Shown one piece after another: positions 43,337 to 53,700 of a stretch of DNA of 64,000 nt (position 1 is its first letter; every line of letters starts with the position of its first letter). The notes under the pieces are model-generated. The model was not told the origin of the DNA and ran no database searches. It saw nothing but the letters and a program-made list of their open reading frames with translations. The DNA lies in NCBI GenBank assembly GCA_016718385.1, contig JADKDK010000002.1:744001-808000 (forward strand), in the 5' to 3' direction. This DNA comes from Gammaproteobacteria bacterium (GTDB taxonomy: Bacteria; Pseudomonadota; Gammaproteobacteria; Pseudomonadales; UBA5518). Made by a program: the position numbers and the translations under genes.

Positions 43337-44484
43337 GCCGCCCCCTTGCGCGCCAGCGCGAGCAGTTCCTCGCCAATCACCTCGCGCCGCCAGCCGCCGA
43401 GCACGGCGGGGGGCTGCACACCCTCGCCAGCGTCGCACCAACGCAGCAGCTCCTCGAAATCACGTCGCCGCGCCAGCATCTCGGGCGCGACACCCAGCGC
43501 CTCGCCACACGTGATCGCGAGCGCGCGCAGCGCCTTCAGCTGGCGCCCCTGCGCGGTATCCAGCGGCGGCGGCACTGCCGGCGGCAACTCCGCGGCGTCG
43601 AGCGCGAGCGCCGTGGCGACCTGCTCGAGGATTGCGCGCCCGTAGCGACGCCGCACGCCCTCGGGCAGGTCCTCGACCGCGCCGAGCTGTTCCTCGCGCT
43701 GCGGCCGCAGTTCCGCCAGCCGCAGCAGTGCCGCGTCCGGCACCAGCCAGCTGCGCGGCAGGTCGCGCGTGCGCACGGTCTCCTCGCGCCACGCATGCAA
43801 CGCGCACAGCACGGCGAGCCCGCGCCGGTCCAGCCGCCAGGCGCCGCCGAGCGCGCGCCAGTCGGCGCCGGTGCGCGCGCGGAACCGGGCCACGGTCGCG
43901 GCGCATTCCTCGCGCGCCCAGTCGCCGGCCGGCTTGCCGGCCAGGCGCCCCGCGAGCACGCGCCACAGACCTGGCAGGAAGGCCACGTCCTCGGCGGCGT
44001 AGTGGATCTGTGCCGGCGACAGCGGCCGCTGCAACCAGTCTGTGCGCGTCTCGGACTTGCCGAGGTGCACGTCGAATTCCGTGGCGAGCATCTTCTGGTA
44101 ACCGACGGACAGCGGGTAGCCGCAGAACGCCGCGACGATCTGCGTGTCGACCAGCGGCTCGGGCAGCGCGCCGAGGTGGCGCTCGCAGACCTCGAGGTCC
44201 TCGGAGCAGGAATGCATCACCTTGAGCACGTCGCGCGCATCGAGCAGGCGCGCCAGCGGCGCCAGGTCGGCGATGGCGAGTGGATCGACCAGGTAGCAGG
44301 CCTCGCCGTCGCAGACCTGGAACAGCGCCGCCTGCGCGTGGAAGGTGCGCACGCGCATGAACTCGGTGTCCAGCGCCACCACCTCGCGCCGCAGCCACCC
44401 GGCGGCCGCGGCCTCGAGCGCGTCCTGCGCATCGATGTAGTGCACGGGCATGCCGTTGAAGGTTTCCACGATGCCTGGACTCAT
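43333..44484 (-). CDS. rnd: Ribonuclease D
   Basis: 3'-5' exoribonuclease that trims tRNA precursors. 383 residues. DEDDy exonuclease domain: ALDTEFMRVRTFHAQA (Exo I, Asp-x-Glu), HSCSEDLEV (Exo II) and the Tyr/Asp of IHYAAEDVAFL (Exo III), followed by an HRDC domain (LRALAITCGEALGVAPEML). Start at MSPGIVETF, overlapping the recR stop as ATGA. Normal length for the family. Confidence 0.93.
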   Translation of the reverse strand: MSPGIVETFNGMPVHYIDAQDALEAAAAGWLRREVVALDTEFMRVRTFHAQAALFQVCDGEACYLVDPLAIADLAPLARLLDARDVLKVMHSCSEDLEVCERHLGALPEPLVDTQIVAAFCGYPLSVGYQKMLATEFDVHLGKSETRTDWLQRPLSPAQIHYAAEDVAFLPGLWRVLAGRLAGKPAGDWAREECAATVARFRARTGADWRALGGAWRLDRRGLAVLCALHAWREETVRTRDLPRSWLVPDAALLRLAELRPQREEQLGAVEDLPEGVRRRYGRAILEQVATALALDAAELPPAVPPPLDTAQGRQLKALRALAITCGEALGVAPEMLARRRDFEELLRWCDAGEGVQPPAVLGGWRREVIGEELLALARKGAA

Positions 44485-45077
44485 ACCGGCTTGCGTCCCT
44501 GGAAGGCGTGCTGCAGCGTGCCGCCGTCGACGTATTCGAGCTCGCCGCCGAGCGGTACGCCGTGCGCGATACGCGACACCGCGACCCCGGCACCGCGCAG
44601 CTGCTCGGTGATGAAATAGGCGGTTGCCTCGCCCTCCACCGTGGGGTTGGTGGCGAGGATCACTTCCTTCACGCCCTCGTCCCTGACGCGCTGCGCCAGC
44701 AGGTCGAGCCCGAGCTCGGCAGGCCCGATGCCGTCGATCGGCGACAGCCGCCCCAGCAGCACGAAATAGAGCCCGGCGTAACCGCCGGCCTGCTCCACAG
44801 CCAGCACGTCGGCCGGCGTCTCGACGACGCACAGCACGCTGTGGTCGCGCCGATCGCTGGCGCAGATCGGACACAATTGCGCCTCGCTGAGATTGCGGCA
44901 GCGCGAACAGCGGCCCACGCGCGCCAGCGCCCGTTCCAGCGCCCGGGCCAGGAGCTCGCCACCGGCGCGATCACGCTCGAGCAGGTGCAGCGTCATGCGC
45001 TGGGCGGACTTCGGGCCCACGCCGGGCAGGCATTGGAAGGCCTCCATGAGCTGGTCGATCAGCGGACCGAATCGCAT
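44481..45077 (-). CDS. recR: Recombination mediator RecR
   Basis: 198 residues. Helix-hairpin-helix LPGVGPKSAQRM, C4 zinc finger (CSRCRNLSEAQLCPIC), and a Toprim domain with VVETPADVLAVE and TNPTVEGEATA. With RecF/RecO it helps load RecA at gaps. Order dnaX-ybaB-recR is standard. Confidence 0.97.
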   Translation of the reverse strand: MRFGPLIDQLMEAFQCLPGVGPKSAQRMTLHLLERDRAGGELLARALERALARVGRCSRCRNLSEAQLCPICASDRRDHSVLCVVETPADVLAVEQAGGYAGLYFVLLGRLSPIDGIGPAELGLDLLAQRVRDEGVKEVILATNPTVEGEATAYFITEQLRGAGVAVSRIAHGVPLGGELEYVDGGTLQHAFQGRKPV

Positions 45078-45095
45078 CGCCTCGAATCCCCGCGC

Positions 45096-45416
45096 TCAGA
45101 AGGGTAGCTTGAAGCCTTCGGGCAGCGACAGTCCGCCCGCCGCGCCCGCCAGCTTCTCGCGCTGCAGCGCCTCGACTCGGCGCACCGCGTCATTGACCGC
45201 CGCCGCCACGAGGTCCTCGATCACTTCGCGATCCTCGCCGAGCAGCGAAGGCTCGATATGCACCCGGCGCACGTCGTGGCGACCCGTCATCGTGACGCGC
45301 ACCAGCCCGCCGCCGGCCTCGCCCTGCACTTCGTGGCGCGCGATGTCCTCCTGCGCATTCTTCACCTGCTCCTGCAGCTGCTGCGCCTGCTTCAGCAAAT
45401 CGTTCAGGCCCTTCAT
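45096..45416 (-). CDS. ybaB: YbaB/EbfC nucleoid-associated protein
   Basis: 106 residues beginning MKGLNDLLKQAQQLQEQVKN, the typical tweezers-like DNA-binding dimer: a long first helix, then three strands (GGLVRVTMTGRHDVRRVHIEPSLL), then a helix. The ATG overlaps the dnaX stop (45413-45416). Confidence 0.96.
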   Translation of the reverse strand: MKGLNDLLKQAQQLQEQVKNAQEDIARHEVQGEAGGGLVRVTMTGRHDVRRVHIEPSLLGEDREVIEDLVAAAVNDAVRRVEALQREKLAGAAGGLSLPEGFKLPF

Positions 45417-47251
45417 GCCTCTTCCCTCCCGGTGTCTGCGGGCTCCAGCACCGTGATCGAGTCGCGGTGCAGTTTCCCGGAAAAATTCTCCATCAGCATG
45501 CGCACGTTGGCGTCGGCCTCGATCGCGGCGACCGCTTGCTGCTGGCGCTCGGCGGCGATGCGCGCGGTGCGCGCCGCCGGCGTCTCGCCTTCGACCCGGG
45601 CCGGGCGCACGCGCACGGTCACCGCGTGCCCGAAGCGGGTAGCCAGCGCCGCGGCGATGCGCTCTTCGCACTGCGGCTGGTAAAGGATCTCGTGCTCCTG
45701 CTGCAACAGCAGTTGCAGCGTGGCGCCCTCCACCGCCTGCGGCAGGCAGTGCGAAGCCACCGTGCGGGCCATGCCGCCCAGCTCGCACTCCGCCAGCAGG
45801 CGGTGCCAGTTGCCCGGGTTCACATCGGCCAGCCGACCGGCGGGCGCGGTATCGGCCTGCCCGCTCGCCAGCGTCACCGCAGCGGCAGACACCGCGCCGG
45901 CTGCCGGCGTCGCGGGCGCCTCCACTGGGGCTGCCGCGCTCGCAGGAACCCCGGAAGGCGCACCCGGCGCTGCAGACGGTGGCGCCACCGCGGGTCCCGG
46001 CTCGGTCGGAGCCGAAGGCCGGGGGGCGACGCGAACACCGGCAGGCCCTCGAGCCGCCGGTTCAGACTTTTTTGGCGGAGCCACCGCCCCCTGCTCGGCG
46101 GGTTCGCTGCGGGGCGGCGTGGCGCGCGGCGAGGGCGGCGCGGCGGCGCTGCGCGCATCCGCCGGCTGCGCCGGGCGGAAAGCGAGCATCCGCAGCAGGG
46201 CCATTTCGAACCCGCTGCGCGCATCCGGCGCATAGGGCAGGTCACGACGGCACATCAATCCGATCTGGTAATACAGCTGCACGTCGGCGGCCGAGGCAAG
46301 CGCGGCCCAGCGCGCGAAGCGCTCGCGCTCGGCGTGCATGGCGGCGAGCGTCGCCGGCACCGTCTGCGCCAGCGCCACGCGGTGCAGCACCGCCAGTAGC
46401 TCGCTCAGTGCGCGCTCGAAGTCGGCGCCGTGCGCCGCCATATCTGCCACCACGGCAAGCACCCTCTCGGCCGAGGCCTGCAGCAGCGCCTCGACCAGCG
46501 CGCGCAGGAGCTCGCGTTCGATGTAGCCGAGCATCTCGGTCACCGTCGCGGTGGCCACGCTGCCGCCTCCGTGCGCGATCGCCTGGTCGGTGAGGCTCAG
46601 CGCATCGCGCATGCTGCCCTCGGCCGCCACCGCGAGCTCCCAGAGCGCGGGGTCCTCGAAGTCGATGGCTTCCTCGCGCAACACGTGCGCGAGGTGCGCG
46701 GAAATCTGCTCGGGGCTCAGGTTCTTCAGGTGCAACTGCAGGCAGCGCGAGAGCACGGTGGCCGGCAGCTTCTGCGGATCCGTGGTCGCCAGCAGGAACT
46801 TCACGTGCGGCGGCGGCTCTTCCAGCGTCTTGAGCAACGCATTGAAGGAGTGCGTCGAGAGCATGTGCACTTCGTCGATCAGGTAGACCTTGAAGCGCCC
46901 GCGCGCCGGCGCGTACTGCACGTTCTCGAGCAGGTCGCGGGTGTCCTCGACCTTGGTACGCGAGGCCGCATCGATCTCGAGCAGGTCGACGAAGCGGCCC
47001 TCGGCGATCTCCCGGCAGGCCGAACACTCGCCGCAGGGCGAGGCCGAGATGCCCTGCTCGCAGTTCAGGCACTTGGCGATCAGGCGCGCCAGCGTGGTCT
47101 TGCCGACACCACGGGTTCCGGTGAGGAGATAGGCGTGGTGCAGGCGGTTGCGTTCGAGCGCATTGACCAGCGCCCGCAGCACGTGTTCCTGACCGACCAT
47201 CTGCGCGAAGGTCTGCGGGCGCCAGCGTCGCGCGAGTACCTGGTATGACAT
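45413..47251 (-). CDS. dnaX: DNA polymerase III subunits tau and gamma
   Basis: Clamp-loader ATPase. The full (tau) product has 612 residues; Walker A LTGTRGVGKTTLAR near residue 45, a four-Cys zinc module (CLNCE ... CGECSAC), Walker B region YLIDEVHML and SRC motif LSRCLQLHLK. A Pro/Ala-rich linker spans ~375-490, then the tau-specific C-terminal part. Inside the linker a slippery A AAA AAG in the correct phase would give a gamma product of about 396 residues (separate entry). Start at MSYQVLARRWRP. Confidence 0.97.
   Translation of the reverse strand: MSYQVLARRWRPQTFAQMVGQEHVLRALVNALERNRLHHAYLLTGTRGVGKTTLARLIAKCLNCEQGISASPCGECSACREIAEGRFVDLLEIDAASRTKVEDTRDLLENVQYAPARGRFKVYLIDEVHMLSTHSFNALLKTLEEPPPHVKFLLATTDPQKLPATVLSRCLQLHLKNLSPEQISAHLAHVLREEAIDFEDPALWELAVAAEGSMRDALSLTDQAIAHGGGSVATATVTEMLGYIERELLRALVEALLQASAERVLAVVADMAAHGADFERALSELLAVLHRVALAQTVPATLAAMHAERERFARWAALASAADVQLYYQIGLMCRRDLPYAPDARSGFEMALLRMLAFRPAQPADARSAAAPPSPRATPPRSEPAEQGAVAPPKKSEPAARGPAGVRVAPRPSAPTEPGPAVAPPSAAPGAPSGVPASAAAPVEAPATPAAGAVSAAAVTLASGQADTAPAGRLADVNPGNWHRLLAECELGGMARTVASHCLPQAVEGATLQLLLQQEHEILYQPQCEERIAAALATRFGHAVTVRVRPARVEGETPAARTARIAAERQQQAVAAIEADANVRMLMENFSGKLHRDSITVLEPADTGREEA
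46067..46073 (-). promoter_or_regulatory. Programmed -1 frameshift site in dnaX
   Basis: On the coding strand the heptamer A AAA AAG is in phase (codons 394 AAA and 395 AAG). A slip of -1 then reads GTC and TGA at once, ending gamma after one extra residue, just as E. coli dnaX ends shortly after its A AAA AAG. A stem (ACCGGC / GCCGGT, extended by GG/CC) lies a few bases downstream, and a G-rich AGGGGG lies ~13 bases upstream, as stimulators would. Confidence 0.8.
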
Positions 47252-47280
47252 TGCGACCTGAGGGTCCTGGATTGCGTGGA

Positions 47281-47302
47281 GGGGCGGGATTATACCCGCC
47301 CC
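47281..47302. terminator. Perfect 8-bp inverted repeat between SRP RNA and dnaX
   Basis: GGGGCGGG, loop ATTATA, CCCGCCCC. It lies just after the SRP RNA 3' end and ~30 bases before dnaX on the minus strand. It lacks a T-run, so it may act as a processing or partial termination hairpin. Its loop reads TATAAT on the minus strand, which could also serve as the -10 of a dnaX promoter; the two uses would be exclusive. Confidence 0.5.
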
Positions 47303-47311
47303 GTCCGCTAA

Positions 47312-47428
<117 letters not shown>

Positions 47429-47461
47429 TTGACAGGGAGCCGCCGTCCTGACGAGCGCGGC

Positions 47462-47490
47462 ATTATGCTCGAACCCCCCCACTGCGGCAA
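47462..47490 (-). promoter_or_regulatory. SRP RNA promoter
   Basis: Minus strand TTGCCG (47485-47490), 17-base spacer, CATAAT (47462-47467), starting transcription about 25-30 bases before the mature 5' end of the SRP RNA, which would then be trimmed. Confidence 0.5.
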
Positions 47491-47667
47491 GGCTGGCAGA
47501 GGGCCCCGATCGGAGGCCGTCGAGCCGTCCGGGAGTGCGCGAGAATGTGCTTGACATTTGAATTTCCAAATGGAAAGAATGCCGCGCCTCGCGCCAGGAG
47601 CCCACAGCCGCGCCCTGTCCACCCTATCAGCGGCTGCGGCGGAGATGCCCGACAACAGAGGTCCCGG

Positions 47668-48252
47668 ATGCCGCAATTGCCCCTCGTCGAATCCGACAAA
47701 CGCGTTCTGAAAGAGGATTACTGCAACTACGACCTGATCGCCCGCTTCTGGAACGACGAGTACCGCGGGCGTGCCTGGAAGAACAAGGAACGCATCGCCG
47801 ATTACGAGGGCACCGACCTCGAGGAGATCATCGACGCGCTGCGCGCCATCGTCGACGGGATACAGCAGGAAAAGCGCAGGCAACGCGGCAAGAAGAAGCC
47901 TGCCGCGCGCGAGATCGCCGATGCGATAATCGGCATCGAACCCAAGCTCTCACGCACGCAGAAGATGATGCTCGCGATCCACGGCAAGTCACCCGGCCAG
48001 CGCCTGAGCGTCAAGGCCATCAGTCGTGTCGGCGACTACGCCAGCGCCGAGGGCGCGTTCGCCGAGTACGCCGAGGTCGCGCGTCGCGTGTGCGACGAAC
48101 TGGCTTACAACCCCGGCAGTCGCAAGAAGGACCACTACCCCGGCGCCGCGCTGTTCTTCGAGGAAGACATCACCATCGGATCGGTGAACGCCGAAACCGT
48201 GCTGACCCTGCGCCCGGAAGTCGCCAAGGCGCTCGACATCCTCAAGTGGTGA
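47668..48252 (+). CDS. Conserved-looking protein of unknown function
   Basis: 194 residues beginning MPQLPLVESDKRVLKEDYCN, with an upstream AGAGG site. Basic central segment (QQEKRRQRGKKKPAAREIADAII), then IHGKSPGQRLSVKAISRVGDY, which could be a helical nucleic-acid-binding part. No catalytic motif and no membrane segment. An in-frame ATG 123 bases upstream is disfavoured because the sequence there has GC-rich shadow composition. It is a single-gene unit between ffs and tilS. Confidence 0.65.
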   Translation: MPQLPLVESDKRVLKEDYCNYDLIARFWNDEYRGRAWKNKERIADYEGTDLEEIIDALRAIVDGIQQEKRRQRGKKKPAAREIADAIIGIEPKLSRTQKMMLAIHGKSPGQRLSVKAISRVGDYASAEGAFAEYAEVARRVCDELAYNPGSRKKDHYPGAALFFEEDITIGSVNAETVLTLRPEVAKALDILKW

Positions 48253-48334
48253 ACCGCGGCGCGCCCGGCGCATCGAAAACCCCCGACACCCGCCGCAGCT
48301 GCAAGGCCGCTCGCGCAGCAGGGCGCTGACAGCC

Positions 48335-49660
48335 TCAGCCGGGGCGCCAGTCCAGGCGTAGCGAGGCGGCACCCGGCGGCGCCACAAAACCCTCGCACAC
48401 GCACAGGTCCGCCACCGCGGCGAGTTCCCCATCGACATACAGCAGCGGCAGGCGAGAGCGCAGCCAGGGCGGCACGCCGTGCTCCTGTGCCAGCTGCGCC
48501 AGCGTCTTGCGCGGGCGTCCGGCGGGACGGCAGTGCCAACCCGGTGCCCCGAAACCGATCCGGTACGCGTGGCCCGGACGCACGCCTCCCCCGCGGCCCG
48601 AGCCCAGCACGATGCGCCCGGCACCGGGCAGGCACAGTGGCGCATCCGGCGCGATGGCGGCCCCGGTCGGTACCCCGGCTTCGCTTTGCGCCGGGAGCGC
48701 GTAGACGCGCTCGCGGTAGCGACGTACCACCACCGCGCCGAGCACCAGACGGGGCTGGGCATCACGGCGCGCACCGATCACCTCGTGTTCCAGCGTTGCG
48801 AGCGTCCGCGCGTCCGGCCAGCCGGCACCGCGACGCGCGAGCCAGGCGCGAAGTGCCGACGTGGCGCGTGCCTCGCCGAGCGCGCGCCACGGTGCGAGCG
48901 CCAGGAAGGCCTGGCCGTAGCGGTCGCTGCCGGTGCACTCGCGCAGATCCTCGTCGGCGCGTTCGGCGCAGATCGCGGCGGCCTGCCCCAGGCTGTGGGC
49001 GGCACGCGCCACGCTCCTCACGGCGCCGGGCCAGCGCGCGGCGAGCAGGGGCATCACGCTCAGGCGCAGGTAATTGCGGTCGTAGTCGGGACAGTGGTTG
49101 CTGGGATCCTCGACCCAGCGCAAGCCCTCGGCCTCGGCATAGGCGCGCAGTTGCGCGCGCCCGGTCTCCAGCAGCGGACGACACAGCCGCGCGCGGCCGC
49201 AGGCACGCTGGCGCGGCATGCCGGCAAGGCCGGCCACGCCCGCGCCACGCAACAGGCGCAGCAGCACGGTCTCCGCCTGGTCCTCGCGATGGTGCGCGAG
49301 CAGCAGCAGGTCGTCGCTGGCGCAGAACTGCTCGAAGACCCGGTAACGCGCCGCCCGCAACGCATCCTCGGAGGGCTGCGCGGCGTCGGCCGGCACCAGT
49401 TCCGCCCCCCGCGCGAAGAAGGGAATCCCCAGCGCGCCACAGACGCCGGCGCAGTGTGCCGTCCACGCATCGGCCTGCCGCTGCACGCCGTGGTTGACGT
49501 GCAGGGCCACCACCGGCGGCACGCCGGGGTGCAGGTCGCGCAATCGCGCGCACAGGTGCAGCAGTGCGTGGGAGTCGAGACCGCCGCTGTAGGCGATCAC
49601 CCAGCGCCTCGCCGCCGGGAACTGCTCCAGCAGCGGCAGGCAGAGGGCGGGGGCGATCAC
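48335..49660 (-). CDS. tilS: tRNA(Ile)-lysidine synthase
   Basis: Adds lysine to C34 of tRNA-Ile(CAU) so that it reads AUA; essential in most bacteria. 441 residues. PP-loop VIAYSGGLDSHALLHL near residue 22, LHVNHGVQ, the LLLAHHREDQAETVLLRLLRGAG block, and NYLRLSVMPLL; then a helical middle and a C-terminal TilS domain (WLRSRLPLLYVDGELAAV). It sits 10 bases after accA, the usual gammaproteobacterial order. Confidence 0.95.
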   Translation of the reverse strand: MIAPALCLPLLEQFPAARRWVIAYSGGLDSHALLHLCARLRDLHPGVPPVVALHVNHGVQRQADAWTAHCAGVCGALGIPFFARGAELVPADAAQPSEDALRAARYRVFEQFCASDDLLLLAHHREDQAETVLLRLLRGAGVAGLAGMPRQRACGRARLCRPLLETGRAQLRAYAEAEGLRWVEDPSNHCPDYDRNYLRLSVMPLLAARWPGAVRSVARAAHSLGQAAAICAERADEDLRECTGSDRYGQAFLALAPWRALGEARATSALRAWLARRGAGWPDARTLATLEHEVIGARRDAQPRLVLGAVVVRRYRERVYALPAQSEAGVPTGAAIAPDAPLCLPGAGRIVLGSGRGGGVRPGHAYRIGFGAPGWHCRPAGRPRKTLAQLAQEHGVPPWLRSRLPLLYVDGELAAVADLCVCEGFVAPPGAASLRLDWRPG

Positions 49661-49670
49661 GGCATCGCGG

Positions 49671-50621
49671 TCAGCGGGTGCCGTAGGACATCAGGCGCTG
49701 GAAACGCGTCTCGCGCAGTTCCTCGAGCGGCACGGCCTTGAGGCGCGCGAGTTCGGTCGCCAGGTGCTCGCGGATGCGCTCGGCCATGGCGTCGACGTCG
49801 CGGTGCGCACCACCGAGCGGCTCGGGGATGGTCGCATCGACGATGCCGAGTTCCTGCAGCACGCCGGAGGTGACGCCCATGGCCTCCGCGGCCTCGGGCG
49901 CCTTCTCGGAGGTCTTCCAGATGATGTTCGCGCAGCCTTCCGGGGAGATCACGAAGTAGGTCGCGTACTGCAGCATCGCCAGGTGGTCGCCCACACCGAT
50001 ACCGATCGCGCCACCCGAGCTGCCCTCGCCGATCACCACGCAGATGATCGGCGTGCGCAGGCGCGACATCACGGCGAGGTTCTGCGCGATCGCCTCGCTG
50101 ATGCCCCGCTCCTCGGAGTCGATGCCCGGATAGGCGCCGGGGGTGTCGATCAGCGTGATCACGGGCAGCGCGAAACGCTCGGCGAGCTGCATCAGCCGCA
50201 TCGCCTTGCGGTAGCCCTCGGGCTTGGGCATGCCGAAGTTGCGCAGCACCTTCTCCGGCACGCTACGTCCCTTCTCCTGGCCGATGACCATGACCGGGAT
50301 ACCGTCGAGGCGCGCCATGCCGCCGACGATCGCGTTGTCGTCGGCGAAATGGCGGTCACCGTGCAGTTCGTCGAAATCGGTGAAGATGCGCTCGATGTAG
50401 TCGAGCGTGTAGGGCCGGCGCGGGTGGCGCGCCACCTTCACGATCTGCCACGGCGTCAGGCCCGAGTAGATCTTCTCCGTGAGGCGGTCGCTCTTGAGCC
50501 GGAGCTTCTCGATTTCCTCGGTGATGTTGATCTCGTTGTCGTTGCCGACCAGCCGCAGCTCCTCGATCTTCGCCTCGAGCTCGGCAATGGGCTGTTCGAA
50601 ATCGAGAAAGTTGGGATTCAT
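49671..50621 (-). CDS. accA: Acetyl-CoA carboxylase, carboxyltransferase alpha subunit
   Basis: 316 residues, makes malonyl-CoA with AccD for fatty acid synthesis. MNPNFLDFEQPIAELEAKI at the N-terminus is typical, then FDELHGDRHFADDNAIVGG, TLIDTPGAYPGIDSEERG and GEGSSGGAIGIGVGD, the oxyanion-hole regions. Start at 50621 (MNPNFLDF); an ATG 27 bases upstream is less likely. 85 bases follow dnaE. Confidence 0.97.
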   Translation of the reverse strand: MNPNFLDFEQPIAELEAKIEELRLVGNDNEINITEEIEKLRLKSDRLTEKIYSGLTPWQIVKVARHPRRPYTLDYIERIFTDFDELHGDRHFADDNAIVGGMARLDGIPVMVIGQEKGRSVPEKVLRNFGMPKPEGYRKAMRLMQLAERFALPVITLIDTPGAYPGIDSEERGISEAIAQNLAVMSRLRTPIICVVIGEGSSGGAIGIGVGDHLAMLQYATYFVISPEGCANIIWKTSEKAPEAAEAMGVTSGVLQELGIVDATIPEPLGGAHRDVDAMAERIREHLATELARLKAVPLEELRETRFQRLMSYGTR

Positions 50622-50706
50622 CGAGGGCGGGGATCCTGGGGGGCGCAAAACGGGAGCTCAAGCTTAGCAAGGCGACCGCAAAACTTCCATGCGCAGGACA
50701 CCCGCC

Positions 50707-53700
50707 TCAGGCGTAGCGCAGCCGGACGCGTTCGGGCCCGAAGCGCTCGCGCAGCCGCCCCAGCGCCTCGTCGCTCGGCGACAGGCGCCACTCGGCTCCG
50801 AGACTGATCTCGGCCCTCGCATCGGGGGCGCTGTAGAGCACCCGCACCGCGCAGCCCTCGCGCGAGTGCCCGCCGCCGAGCAGGCGCCCCAGCGCCTCCG
50901 GGAAATCGGGGCCGAAATCCTCCCAGCCGAGCTGCAGCACCAGCTCGCGGGCGAAGCGCCGGCGCGCTTCGCCCAGCGTGTAGGCCTCGTTGGCGCGCAT
51001 GCGCAGCGCCCCCGAGAAATCGTCGAGACTGACCACGCCCTCGACGACGAGGAAGTTGTCCTTGACCACGTGCTCGCGGCAGGAGCGGTAGACGTCGGAG
51101 AACAGCGTCACCTCGATGCGCGCGGTGCGGTCGTCGAGCTGCACGAAGGCGATGTCGTCGCCGCGCTTGCTCTTCATCGTGCGCATGCCGACCACCAGCC
51201 CCACGATGCGCTGCGGCTCCTGGTCTGCGCGCAATTGCACGATGCGGGTACGGATGAACTGCGCGATCTCGGCCTCGTGGTCATCGATGGGGTGCCCGGT
51301 CACGTAGAGCCCGAGCGTCTCCTTCTCGCCGCGCAGCCGCTCGCGCGCGCTCCATGCCGGTGCCTGCGCGAAATCGGCGTAGACGTCCGCGGCGAGCGCG
51401 GGCGTCGCCGTGTCGGCGAACATGTCGAGCAGGCCCACGTCGAGATTGCGCGCCTGCTGTTCGGCCGCCTTCAGCGCCTCGCCCATCGCCGCCATCAGCA
51501 CCGGCCTGGACGCGCCGAGTCCATCCAGCGCGCCGGAACGGATCAGCGCCTCGAGCGCGCGCTTGTTGACCTTGCGCGGATCGGTGCGGCGGCAGAAATC
51601 GAACAGGTCGCGGAACGGCCCGCCGGCCTCGCGCGCCGCGACGAGGCTCTCGACCGGCCCCTCCCCGATGCCCTTGATCGCGCCCAGGCCGTACACCACC
51701 TCGCCGCGCCCGTTCACGGTGAAACGGAACTCGCTGGTGTTCACGTCCGGCAGCACCAGGGGCAGCTTCATGTGGCGGCACTCCTCGATCAGTACCACCA
51801 CCTTGTCGGTGTTGTGCATTTCCGAGGACAGCACCGCGGCCATGAATTCGGCGGGGAAGTGCCGCTTGAGCCAGGCCGTCTGGTACGACACCAGCGCGTA
51901 GGCCGCCGAGTGCGACTTGTTGAAGCCGTAGCCCGCGAATTTCTCCATCAGGTCGAAGATCGCGCCGGCGACTTCCGGATCGATGCCGTTGCCGCGCGCG
52001 CCGGCGAGGAAGATCTCGCGCTGCTTGGCCATCTCCTCGGGCTTCTTCTTGCCCATCGCGCGGCGCAGCATGTCGGCGCCGCCCAGCGTGTAGCCGGCGA
52101 GCACCTGCGCGATCTGCATCACCTGTTCCTGGTACAGGATGACGCCGTAGGTGTTCTCGAGGATCGGTTCCAGCCAGGGGTGCGGGTAGCGCACCGCCTG
52201 CTTGCCGTGCTTGCGGTCGATGAAGTCATCGACCATGCCCGACTGCAGCGGGCCCGGGCGGAACAGTGCCACCAGTGCCACGATGTCCTCGAAGCAGCTG
52301 GGCTTGAGGCGCTTGATCAGGTCCTTCATGCCGCGCGATTCGAGCTGGAACACCGCGGTCGTTTCCGCGCGCGTCAGCAGCGCGTAGACACTGGCGTCGT
52401 CGAGCGGGATGGCGGTGATGTCGACGGGCGCGCGGCCCTCGCCGGCGAGGCGCCGGTTGATGATCGCCAGCGCCCAGTCGATGATCGTGAGCGTGCGCAG
52501 CCCGAGGAAGTCGAACTTCACCAGGCCGACCTTCTCGACGTCGTCCTTGTCGAACTGCGTCACCAGGCCGCCGCCGGAATCGTCCGAGTACAGCGGTGCG
52601 AAATCCGTCAGCGTGGTCGGCGCGATCACCACGCCGCCGGCGTGCTTGCCGACGTTGCGCGCCAGGCCCTCGAGCTTGAAGGCCATCTCCATGATCTCGG
52701 CGACTTCCTCGTTCTGCGCGACGAAGTCGCGCAGCGCCTGCTCCTGCGCCATCGCCTTCTCGAGCGTCATGCCGACCTCGAAGGGGATCAGCTTCGAGAG
52801 CTTGTCGGCCATGCCGTAGGGCTTGCCCTGCACGCGCGCCACGTCGCGCACCACGGCCTTGGCCGCCATGGTGCCGAAGGTGATGATCTGCGACACCGCG
52901 TCGCGCCCGTAGGTGTCGGCCACGTAGGCGATCACGCGGTCGCGCCCCTCCATGCAGAAATCGACGTCGAAGTCCGGCATCGACACGCGCTCGGGGTTCA
53001 GGAAGCGCTCGAACAGCAGCTGGTACTGCAGCGGATCGAGGTCGGTGATGCCGAGCGCGTAGGCCACCAGCGAACCCGCGCCCGAGCCGCGCCCCGGCCC
53101 CACCGGCACGCCGTTGTTCTTGGCCCAGCGGATGAAGTCCATCACGATCAGGAAGTAGCCGGCGAAGCCCATGGAGTTGATGGTCTGCAGCTCGAAATCG
53201 AGCCGCGCGCGGTACTCCGGCTCGCGCGACTCGCGTTCGGCGACGCGTGCGAGCCGCTCCTCCAGCCCGTCATGGGCGGCGCGGCTGAGGAAGGTCGCGA
53301 TGTCCATGCCCGCGGGCACGGGGTAGTCCGGCAGGTAGGCCTTGCCGAGCTCGATCGCGATGTTGCAGCGACGGGCGATCTCGACGCTGTTCTCCAGCGC
53401 CTCGGGCAGGTCGGCGAACAGCTCGGCCATCTCCGCGGCGCTGCGCAGGTACTGGTACGGGCTGTACTGGCGCTGGCGGCGCGGGTCGTTCAGCGTGCGG
53501 CCCTCGTGGATGCACACCCGCGCCTCGTGCGCCTCGTAGTCGCTGCGATCGAGGAAGCGCACGTCGTTGGTCGCCACCACCGGGCAGCCGTGGCGCCCGG
53601 CGAGCGCCACCGCCAGGTGCAGGTAGTCCTCTTCCCGGGGACGGCCGGTACGGCTCACCTCGAGATAGAAGCGCTCCGGGAACAGTGCCATCCAGTAATC

